Positions 15,966 to 22,926 of a stretch of 33,494 nucleotides of DNA are shown here, in pieces. Every line of letters begins with the position of its first letter. Position 1 is the stretch's first letter. Source of the stretch: Bacillota bacterium (GTDB lineage Bacteria; Bacillota; Bacilli; Paenibacillales; NBRC-103111); the NCBI GenBank assembly GCA_023386955.1, contig JAEWIS010000037.1, positions 1-33,494 of the forward strand. The letters are read 5' to 3'. The position numbers were made by a program, and so were the translations under genes. The notes beneath the pieces were generated by a model, which was not told the origin of the DNA, did not search any database, and saw nothing but the letters and a program-made list of their open reading frames with translations.

Positions 15966-18199
15966 ACCTGTACCCCTCCAACCTTTTCATTTTGCTCTGC
16001 ACGCTTAAACGACAAATCCGGAACCGGAACCTTGTCCCATCTCATATCGGTGCCGAAGTAGAAGCTGGTATAACATGGTTGGTTGTACACCACATTCTGC
16101 CATGCCACCCCTGTTCGGTATTGTGCATCATGCATCAGGGTGTACAGCTTCCGGTCCGTTACCTCGGTGCTCATGTAGATGCGGATGGCGGTACTGTCCG
16201 CGGTGCGCACCACTAGCTCCTCCCGCCAGTCGCCGAACAGGTCGGCTACCAGACATGGGTTGCCCTTGGTGCCGTTGTTGGAGCGGGTGCCCTCTGCGGT
16301 CAGCACGGTGCCTCGTTTCCAGTCCTCGATGGTTACATCCTTGTCAAAAGTACCGCTGACGATCTGGGTGGTCATGTCCGCTCCCCACTTGATGCTCATG
16401 TTGGTGCCCGGCGCGGTTTCGCTCAGCTGCTCGCCTTTGGCTGAACGCAAGCCCCGGGAGGGCTCGTGGGCCAGATGGCTTTCGCTGCACCAGGTTTGCA
16501 GACCCGGCACATCCGGCTCCACCTTGCCTACCATCCCCCGCCCCACGTCCTCGGTGGCGAAGGCGCCGTACAGCACCTCGCCGGTAGCCGCGTCACGCAG
16601 GGTGTAGCCGTATGGCGCATGGGCCCCCTCTTCGTGGACCATGTAAATCTGCAAGCCGTCCCGGTCCGGGTCCACCACCGCTACATGCAGCGCGTCCCCG
16701 TGGCCCAGCTTGGCATATGCGCCGGGAGCAAAACCGCCCTCCGGCAGAATACCGCCGGAGCTGTATAGAATGCTGCCGTCCTGGTCGATGGTCACGGACC
16801 CGTAGACAATCTCCTGGCAGCCGTCTCCGTCCACGTCTGCGGTGGACAAGGCGTGGGCGCCTTGTTTGGCGAAGCTGCCGAAGCCCGGATTGCGACCATT
16901 GGGCTCATGGAGTGTATCCGCAAAGGGATTATTCATGGTGACCCAACCGCTGTCGGTATACCACAGCTCCGTGAGCTCCTTGCCATCCCAGTTGTAGGCG
17001 GCCATCGTCGCCCGTGTGTAATACCCGCGGGCAAACAGTGCCGAAGGGGTGCGTCCGTCCAGGTACGCCACCCCGGCCAGGAAACGGTCCACCCGATTGC
17101 CCGGTTCAATCCGGTTCCAGGAATAATCGCCCCACATCAGCCCGTCGTCATGGCGTCCCGGCTTGTAGCGTACGGTGGAGAGCTCTTCGCCAGTGTCGCC
17201 GCGGAACACGGTCAGGTATTCCGGGCCTTTCAGGATAAATCCTTCAAACTCCCGCAGCTTGTTCCGGGGACTCCGGCTGGGGGCGTATACGTCTACGAAA
17301 TAGTCTGCCAGCTTCTCCGCATCCTCCCGGGACAGCGGATAGCTGTACTGAGGCGCGATGCCAAAGCAATCCTCCAGCGTAGCGGGCCAACGTCCAGCCA
17401 CCACTTCTTCATGGGCATGCCAGCTCTGGAACATCTCTACAACATGGGCCACATAATCCGCGCCGCTCATCCGGTAATCGTCGGTGTGGCTGTACCCCGC
17501 CGCAGCATCCTCCGGGAGGAGGGTAATGAACGCCTCGGAGACCGGCTTGCCGTCCTCGTATCGGATCACCTTGGTACCCGGCGCGGTTTTGAACATAAGC
17601 TCGGCCTTGCCGTCGCCGTCGAAGTCATACACCAAAAATTGCGTATAATGCGCCCCCGCCCGGATATTGACTCCCAGGTCGATGCGGTACAAAAGCCGGC
17701 CATCCTGCTTGTAGCAGTCCAGGTAGACGTTGCCGGTATACCCTACATGGGAAACGTCCTTGGAATTGGACGGGTCCCACTTGACGATATATTCATACTC
17801 GCCGTCGCCATCCACATCGCCCACACTCATGTCGTTGGCGCTGTAGGTATAGGCTTGGTCTGCGGGGGTGACCCCGTCGGCAGGCTTCTGCAGCGGGATC
17901 TCCAGGTAAGGAGCTTCCCATGCCTTTACTTGGGCACTAGTCTCCTGCTCCACCCCGTTGACCACCGCCGCCACCGCATACACCGATTCTGCGCTGCCGG
18001 AGCGGTCCAGATAGTTGGTGCTGTCCGTCACGTCAGCCAGCTTCACGCCGTCACGGTACAGGCGGAAATCCGCCCCCGCCATGCCGCGTGTGGAAGCACC
18101 TGTTACTTCATTGCCCAACAGCCGCCAGCTGACGAATATTCCCTCGGGGGTGCGGACTGCCGCCAGCCCCCGGTTCAATTGCTCCATCTGTACACCCAT
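15962..18199 (-). CDS. PL11 rhamnogalacturonan lyase, cytoplasmic form
   Basis: This 745-residue lyase of the YesW/YesX family cuts the rhamnose-galacturonate backbone of rhamnogalacturonan I. It has an N-terminal Fn3-like region (about 5-95) and an eight-bladed propeller with calcium motifs such as DVDGDGEYE, DFDGDGKAE and DVDGDGCQE. Diagnostic stretches include KGPEYLTVF, ARGYYTRATMAAYNW and EDVGRGMVGKVEPDVPG. No signal peptide is present, unlike secreted YesW, so it probably acts on imported oligosaccharides. It is over 100 residues longer than the roughly 610-620 of YesW/YesX, mainly from an insert at about residues 243-315. ATG 18199 follows GGAGGT by five bases. It is the first gene of the operon, under a promoter that shares its control block with importer 1. 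Confidence 0.93.
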   Translation of the reverse strand: MGVQMEQLNRGLAAVRTPEGIFVSWRLLGNEVTGASTRGMAGADFRLYRDGVKLADVTDSTNYLDRSGSAESVYAVAAVVNGVEQETSAQVKAWEAPYLEIPLQKPADGVTPADQAYTYSANDMSVGDVDGDGEYEYIVKWDPSNSKDVSHVGYTGNVYLDCYKQDGRLLYRIDLGVNIRAGAHYTQFLVYDFDGDGKAELMFKTAPGTKVIRYEDGKPVSEAFITLLPEDAAAGYSHTDDYRMSGADYVAHVVEMFQSWHAHEEVVAGRWPATLEDCFGIAPQYSYPLSREDAEKLADYFVDVYAPSRSPRNKLREFEGFILKGPEYLTVFRGDTGEELSTVRYKPGRHDDGLMWGDYSWNRIEPGNRVDRFLAGVAYLDGRTPSALFARGYYTRATMAAYNWDGKELTELWYTDSGWVTMNNPFADTLHEPNGRNPGFGSFAKQGAHALSTADVDGDGCQEIVYGSVTIDQDGSILYSSGGILPEGGFAPGAYAKLGHGDALHVAVVDPDRDGLQIYMVHEEGAHAPYGYTLRDAATGEVLYGAFATEDVGRGMVGKVEPDVPGLQTWCSESHLAHEPSRGLRSAKGEQLSETAPGTNMSIKWGADMTTQIVSGTFDKDVTIEDWKRGTVLTAEGTRSNNGTKGNPCLVADLFGDWREELVVRTADSTAIRIYMSTEVTDRKLYTLMHDAQYRTGVAWQNVVYNQPCYTSFYFGTDMRWDKVPVPDLSFKRAEQNEKVGGVQV

Positions 18200-18246
18200 T
18201 GCTTACCTCCTGCCCTGCTGGTTATCTACACACATGTGTCCAGTGT

Positions 18247-18295
18247 AGAGTACCTCCGCGTGCAGCTTCCGGCAATGGGACATTTTTGATAGGCG
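18247..18295 (-). promoter_or_regulatory. Rhamnogalacturonan lyase operon promoter with putative activator site
   Basis: On the minus strand TTGCCG (18275-18270), a 17-base spacer and TACTCT (18252-18247) form a weak promoter. AAAAATGTCC (18287-18278) lies two bases upstream of the -35, preceded by CGCCTATC. The upstream block, the 2-base gap, TTGnCGGAA and the 17-base spacing all match the importer 1 promoter. Confidence 0.6.
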
Positions 18296-18472
18296 CGTTT
18301 CGCCAGCTAATATTATCTTGATGAGATTGCATTATCTTGCTGCGATAGGATAAAACCGTTTTCATTATATATATTACATATTATTACTTTTTTTATATAT
18401 TAAGTAATATACAAATCACTATTATTCTATGAGTTTCCGCCATTATTGGCTGAATCCGCCTCAGCAGGAGCG
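18296..18472. other. AT-rich non-coding stretch with hairpin
   Basis: The stretch is unusually AT-rich for this window, especially 18360-18425. It contains an inverted repeat TATTACTT (18382-18389) / AAGTAATA (18402-18409). I see no gene. It might be a transcription boundary or the scar of an insertion. Confidence 0.5.
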
Positions 18473-18657
18473 CTAACGGAACTGAGAAGCCCTTAGCCAT
18501 CAAAAAACCAAGTCTGCGTATTGTAACGGAACTCAGAAGCCCTTAGAGCATGAAAACAAGCCTCAAAACCCGATTATTGTCCTGTAAGAGCTTCTCAGTT
18601 CCGTTAGAGCTGAAATAAGCGGATTTTTGGCCCCTAAGAGTCGCTGAGTTCCGTTAG
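18473..18657. repeat. Four copies of a 23-bp dispersed intergenic repeat
   Basis: The unit is about TAACGGAACTGAGAAGCYCTTA. Two copies read plus (18473-18496, 18524-18546) and two read minus (18585-18607, 18634-18657). The second and third form arms matching at about 20 of 22 positions, so the region can fold into a long hairpin. Related copies occur at 33068-33155. This looks like a REP/MITE-like genomic repeat family; no reading frame is involved. Confidence 0.85.
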
Positions 18658-18687
18658 CCGGTTAACGAAGCATGACGTGGCACTCAC

Positions 18688-18767
18688 GGTAGGCGGGTAA
18701 GGGTGTTGGTAGGCGGGTAATGGTGCTGGGAGGCGGGTAAGGATGCTGGTAGACAGGTAAGGGAGTT
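18688..18767. repeat. 20-bp tandem repeat, four units
   Basis: Four successive 20-base units with the consensus GGTAGGCGGGTAAGGGTGYT start at 18688, 18708, 18728 and 18748, with a few substitutions each; a degenerate partial fifth follows. The plus strand is G-rich. There is no associated gene. Confidence 0.85.
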
Positions 18768-18829
18768 GGCAGGGGCGGGACAGCACCAGATGGAAGGGGC
18801 CGGTGAAAAGAGCACGAGTTGACGGTCGA

Positions 18830-18919
18830 TTTGGAGCAGCAAAAGATCTGTGTCATAGAGCGAATCAATTGGCCATCAGTTTGGAGCAGCAAAAGATCTG
18901 TGTCATAGAGCGAACCAAT
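18830..18919. repeat. Direct repeat, 50-bp period, two units
   Basis: A 35-base segment beginning TTTGGAGCAGCAAAAGATCT occurs identically at 18830-18864 and 18880-18914. The flanks CAAT are conserved, while the 15-base spacer is only partly similar. It sits just downstream of the importer 2 terminator. There is no coding capacity. Confidence 0.85.
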
Positions 18920-18936
18920 GGACTGTCGAAACAAAC

Positions 18937-18966
18937 AAAAACTACCCTCCCAAAAAGGAGGATAGT
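18937..18966 (-). terminator. Intrinsic terminator of the second importer operon
   Basis: Arms at 18941-18950 and 18957-18966 form a 10-pair stem; its one irregular position is a G-U pair in minus RNA. It is followed on the minus strand by TTTTTGTTTG. It lies 43 bases beyond the permease stop. Confidence 0.85.
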
Positions 18967-19009
18967 CTTGCCTTCAAAGCAGGCCAGGGAGGCCCCTTGC
19001 CAGTTGCCT

Positions 19010-19891
19010 TTACCCTTTCACCGCACCGATCATAACACCCTTGACGAAATATTTCTGCACAAAAGGGTAGACCGCCAAAATCGGCACGGTCGCTACCATG
19101 ATGGTGGCGTACTTGATGGTTTCCCCAATCCTGAACTGGTCACCCGAGCTGGCTCCTGCTGTCATGCTGTCCGTGGAGTTGGCGATGAGGATCTCCCGGA
19201 GCACCAGCTGCAGCGGGAACAGGTTCCGGTCCTTCAGGAAGATGGACGCGTAGAACCAGGCGTTCCATTTGTCCACCGCATAATACAGAATCATTACCGC
19301 CACCACTGGCATGGACAGAGGCAATACAATCCGGAACAGAATGGTCAGATGATTGGCGCCATCAATCTTGGCCGATTCCTCCAGACTCTCCGGTATAGCC
19401 TGGAAGGAGGTGCGCATAATAATCAGGTTGAAGGTGCTCACCGCAAACGGAATAATAGTTGCCCACAAGGAATCGATGAGACCTGCACCCTTAACCACCA
19501 GATACAACGGAACCAACCCGCCGTGGAAGAACATGGTGAATACGATCAGGATAGTAAACAGACTGTTCCACATAACCCCTCTGCGGGACAATACATACGC
19601 CGCAATAGCGGTCAGGAGCAGGTTCAGCGATACGCCAGCCACCAGAATGAACAACGTGTTGCCGTAGCCCTTGATGATGCCGGGGTTTTTAAATACGCTT
19701 TGGTAGGCTTCCAGGCTGAAGCCCAAGGGTTTGTACATAAAGCCCCGGTGGGCGATAAGCTGGGACGAATCGCTGAAGGAGGCAAATGCCACATACAACA
19801 GCGGATACAAGGTGACGACCACCAATGCGGATAACACCACGTAGATGGTGATGATGAAGGCTCTTTCTCCAGAGCCGGTTTTTGCGTACAT
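19010..19891 (-). CDS. Carbohydrate ABC importer permease (YtcP/LplC type), importer 2
   Basis: This 293-residue MalG-type permease has six hydrophobic segments and the EAA loop SLEESAKIDGANHLTILFRI. The C-terminal KGVMIGAVKG is nearly identical to that of its importer 1 counterpart, so the two are paralogues. GAGGAGG stands six bases before ATG 19891. It is the last gene of an operon in the order lipoprotein, LplB-type, YtcP-type. The gap to the preceding gene contains a duplicated 40-base unit. Confidence 0.93.
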   Translation of the reverse strand: MYAKTGSGERAFIITIYVVLSALVVVTLYPLLYVAFASFSDSSQLIAHRGFMYKPLGFSLEAYQSVFKNPGIIKGYGNTLFILVAGVSLNLLLTAIAAYVLSRRGVMWNSLFTILIVFTMFFHGGLVPLYLVVKGAGLIDSLWATIIPFAVSTFNLIIMRTSFQAIPESLEESAKIDGANHLTILFRIVLPLSMPVVAVMILYYAVDKWNAWFYASIFLKDRNLFPLQLVLREILIANSTDSMTAGASSGDQFRIGETIKYATIMVATVPILAVYPFVQKYFVKGVMIGAVKG

Positions 19892-19901
19892 ATTAATCCT
19901 C

Positions 19902-19981
19902 CTCAGGGCTTTCCGCCAGGAAAGCCAGCTACGTAAGCATACTCAGGGCATTCTGTCAGGTAAGCCGGCTTCGTAAGCATT
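19902..19981. repeat. 40-bp tandem duplication in the intercistronic gap
   Basis: Two imperfect 40-base units, 19902-19941 and 19942-19981, fill the whole space between the two permease genes. Each begins CTCAGGGC and ends near CGTAAGCAT. Unit 1 holds a perfect hairpin, GGCTTTCC-GCCA-GGAAAGCC, which is degraded in unit 2. Confidence 0.85.
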
Positions 19982-19984
19982 CGC

Positions 19985-20944
19985 TTACCACAGACTGCTG
20001 TCGTTAACCTTACGGCTAATATAGTTCGCCGAGATCAACAAGATCAGATTCACAATCGAATTAAACAGCCCCACTGCGGTACTGTAGCTCCAGCCGAATT
20101 CCAGAAGACCCTTCCGGTACACAAAGGAGGAGATCACATCCGCCGTTTCATAGGTTACCGGATTATACAAAAGGATAATTTTCTCGAAGCCGACGTTCAG
20201 CATATTACCCATCCGGAGAATGAACATAATGGTGATGGTGGGCAGAATGCCGGGCAGGGTAATATGGAGCATTTGCTTCAGACGGCTGGCGCCGTCGATC
20301 CGGGCCGCCTCATACTGCTCCTGGTCAATGCCCATCAGAGCCGCAATATAGATGATGGAGTCCCAACCGATTTTTTGCCATACTTCAGAGAAAATATAAA
20401 TGGGGCGGAACAGTCCGGGCTTCTGCAGCATCGCTGCGCCGTCATAACCGAACCAGGAAAAGATTGTATTAATAATGCCGTTGCTATTGGTGAAGTCGGT
20501 AATCATGCCGCATATAACCACCAGCGAAATAAAATACGGCATATACGAAACCGTCTGGACAACCCGCTTAAAGGCCTGGTTCTTCACTTCATTAATCAGC
20601 AAGGCAAGAATGATCGGAGCCGGGAACATAAAAATCAGGGAATAGACACTGATAACTACCGTGTTGATCAAAATCCGCCAAAAATAATAGCTGCCGAAGA
20701 AATCCTTGAAATGGGCAAAACCGACCCAATCGCTGCCCATAATCCCCTTCATGGGGGAATAGTCCTTAAAGGCGATAACCGCCCCGTACATAGGGAAATA
20801 ATGGAAAATAATGTAATATGCTAAAACAGGAATCATCATAAAATACAACAGCTTATTCAGCTTAAAGTCCCGTTTAAACCGGTGCTTGAAGCTGTTTCTG
20901 TCTATTACGGCCTCATGAGCTTGAACCGCCGCCACCTTGGACAT
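19985..20944 (-). CDS. ABC importer permease (LplB type), importer 2
   Basis: This 319-residue permease, paralogous to that of importer 1, has six hydrophobic segments, the pattern HYFPMYGAVIAFKDYSP after the first helix, and the EAA loop EQYEAARIDGASRLKQMLHI. ATG 20944 is preferred, with AAGGAGG 11 bases upstream; the in-frame TTG at 20971 would place this site inside the gene. It lies 74 bases downstream of the lipoprotein gene and forms the translocation pore with the YtcP-type partner. Confidence 0.92.
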   Translation of the reverse strand: MSKVAAVQAHEAVIDRNSFKHRFKRDFKLNKLLYFMMIPVLAYYIIFHYFPMYGAVIAFKDYSPMKGIMGSDWVGFAHFKDFFGSYYFWRILINTVVISVYSLIFMFPAPIILALLINEVKNQAFKRVVQTVSYMPYFISLVVICGMITDFTNSNGIINTIFSWFGYDGAAMLQKPGLFRPIYIFSEVWQKIGWDSIIYIAALMGIDQEQYEAARIDGASRLKQMLHITLPGILPTITIMFILRMGNMLNVGFEKIILLYNPVTYETADVISSFVYRKGLLEFGWSYSTAVGLFNSIVNLILLISANYISRKVNDSSLW

Positions 20945-21018
20945 CTCCTGCCACTCCTCCTTCTCTATCAAACCGGGAGAAGGGATTAACCGCCTCTCCC
21001 GGCACGTCTATTCTATGC

Positions 21019-22656
21019 TTACCGCTTGTTGTAACGGTCCAGCGCCGCCTTCTTAATTTCGATGGCACGGGACAGCTTGATGGAGTTCATCTTCTCTACA
21101 TACTTCTCGTACGCTTCCAGCGGCTCTGCGCCCAAAATAATCTTCAGCGTCATTTCGTCCACCAGAGTATTCACGTCGGTCATGATCTTGGCAAACTCGG
21201 CACTTTCCTCCGGAGTCGGGGTTACCAACGGAAGCTGGTACTTGGCCATATCTGTCTTCTGCCAGATGGATACCGCCTGCTGCTGCTCCGGCATATTCAG
21301 ATACTGCTCGGAATAACGCTTATCCTGAACGAAGGGACCCATGGTATTGCCTCTGATGTGAAGGCTCATAGCTTGGGCAGGAGCCAGCTTGTCCGGGTTC
21401 TTCATGATCAGATCGGTATATTTGGGATAGCCGTTTTCCATCTTGTAGCTGGTGCCTTCAGTACCGAAGTTATGGAACAGCCTGCCTTCTTCACTGTAGC
21501 CGTAATCCAGCATCTTCACAGCCAGCTCAGCATTTTTGGATTTGGTCGAAATAGCCACCATACCGCCTGTGGAGAATGCATAGTCACGTTGGCCGAATTT
21601 CGGTGTTTCGCCTTTCTTCAGCACCGGGTAAGGAGTGCCGACCACAGAAGCCTTGGCGTCCTTTTCCTTCAGAAGAGGCTGCCATTTGCCGATGCCGCCG
21701 CCGGCGTTGCCCCAGGTTGCGCCTGTTGCGCCGGAGGTAATGTTGGCGTCCAGCACCTTGGAATCCACAGTAGCCACATCCTTATCCAGCAGGCCGTCCG
21801 CATACCATTGACGGAAGAGAGTCAGGAATTCCTTATACCCCTTCTCCGCAGGTCCGAATTTGACAGCGCCGTTGTCCAGATAGAAGTCACGGGTTACGCC
21901 GAAGGCTCCAACAAAAGCCCCGTTGCCCAATTCGTTAAACACCCGCGGCTTGCCTACGAAGGATATAGGGGCCTTGGCACCTTTTTTCTCCTTGAAAGCC
22001 TTGAGGGTAGTTGTCCAATCGTCAATGGTTTCCGGCACCGGCAGTCCCAGCTCATCCAGCCAGTCCTTACGGATTACTGGGCCCTGGAAAATAAGGAGGG
22101 ACTCATCGCCCCGGATGAACGGGAAGGAATAATAGCTGCCTTCATCCGTTTTGACCATCTTGTCGATTTCCGGATGCTCCTTCAGAAATTTCTTATAATT
22201 CGGCGCATACTTGTCGATCAGGTCATTCAGCTTCATGATGTAGCCGTCTTTGATAGCTTTTTCCGGTCCGCCCGGGAATTCAAAGAAGTTGTATTCCAGC
22301 ATATCGGGCAGTTCACCGGAGGCCAGCATCACGTTGAAGGCTTCTTTGGCCTGGTTGGCAGGCGGGGTGGTGAAATTCACCTTAATGCCTGTCCGCTTTT
22401 GCCATTCCTGATAGAAGGGAACCTCTTCATGCTTGGACTTAACACCTACCAGGTTGTTGGGCAGAGCCCCCCAGTAGGTCAGGGTTTTGTCGGTTTGAAT
22501 CGGATACGTCACCGCAGCTGCAGGAGCTGCAGAGGAACCAGCGGCAGGAGAGGCTGAACCGGGATCCCCGCTTTTGTCAGAGCAGCCTGCCAACGTTCCA
22601 CCTACCATTGCGAATGCCATCAGAGCGGGTACTGTCTTTTTGAATTTATTCCGCAC
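21019..22656 (-). CDS. Extracellular solute-binding lipoprotein (LplA type), importer 2
   Basis: This 545-residue binding lipoprotein has lipobox LAGC with the lipidated Cys at 25 and a following Ser/Ala/Gly linker. The mature region of about 520 residues is typical of LplA-type oligosaccharide-binding proteins. The start codon is GTG 22656 with AAAGGAGG about nine bases upstream. First gene of importer 2. Substrate not determinable from sequence; its dedicated regulator lies just upstream. In the 216 bases between the upstream terminator and this gene I see a TATAGT -10-like box but no good -35, as expected for an activator-dependent promoter. Confidence 0.92.
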   Translation of the reverse strand: MRNKFKKTVPALMAFAMVGGTLAGCSDKSGDPGSASPAAGSSAAPAAAVTYPIQTDKTLTYWGALPNNLVGVKSKHEEVPFYQEWQKRTGIKVNFTTPPANQAKEAFNVMLASGELPDMLEYNFFEFPGGPEKAIKDGYIMKLNDLIDKYAPNYKKFLKEHPEIDKMVKTDEGSYYSFPFIRGDESLLIFQGPVIRKDWLDELGLPVPETIDDWTTTLKAFKEKKGAKAPISFVGKPRVFNELGNGAFVGAFGVTRDFYLDNGAVKFGPAEKGYKEFLTLFRQWYADGLLDKDVATVDSKVLDANITSGATGATWGNAGGGIGKWQPLLKEKDAKASVVGTPYPVLKKGETPKFGQRDYAFSTGGMVAISTKSKNAELAVKMLDYGYSEEGRLFHNFGTEGTSYKMENGYPKYTDLIMKNPDKLAPAQAMSLHIRGNTMGPFVQDKRYSEQYLNMPEQQQAVSIWQKTDMAKYQLPLVTPTPEESAEFAKIMTDVNTLVDEMTLKIILGAEPLEAYEKYVEKMNSIKLSRAIEIKKAALDRYNKR

Positions 22657-22872
22657 TCTTGTTAACCTCCTTTTTAATCGTCCGTAAAATGGGCTGTTTT
22701 CCTGCGAGCTGCTCGCCGGCAGCTCATGCCTTTACTATAAAGTTTCCCCGCTTCGGTTGTATATCTTCAGTACATCCAAAGGAATTGAAAACGCTCTGCA
22801 GAGAATCGGCAATATCGCCAAACACATACGCATATGGTCCAAAACCCGCAATTTTATTGCCTGCCGGGTAAG

Positions 22873-22911
22873 AAAAAACCCCGTCCGGCAGACCATACTC
22901 CGGATCAGGGC
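22873..22911 (-). terminator. Terminator after the second membrane AraC regulator gene
   Basis: On the minus strand CCC..TCCGG pairs with CCGGA..GGGG around an 11-base loop with a small internal bulge, followed by TTTTTT. It lies 16 bases past the regulator stop and separates it from importer 2. Confidence 0.75.
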
Positions 22912-22926
22912 TTGAGGCAAACCGCC

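Noticed and set aside
16853..18289. 478-codon plus frame opposite the PL11 lyase
   Set aside because: The lyase frame carries several calcium motifs and family signatures; the plus frame is a shadow and would run through the lyase promoter.
18473..18657. CRISPR array
   Set aside because: The repeats alternate in orientation and spacing varies from about 27 to 38 bases with only four copies; no cas genes are nearby.
18830..18919. Insertion-sequence ends or integrase attachment sites
   Set aside because: The two 35-base copies are in direct orientation only 15 bases apart with no transposase or integrase between them, so a simple tandem duplication explains them.
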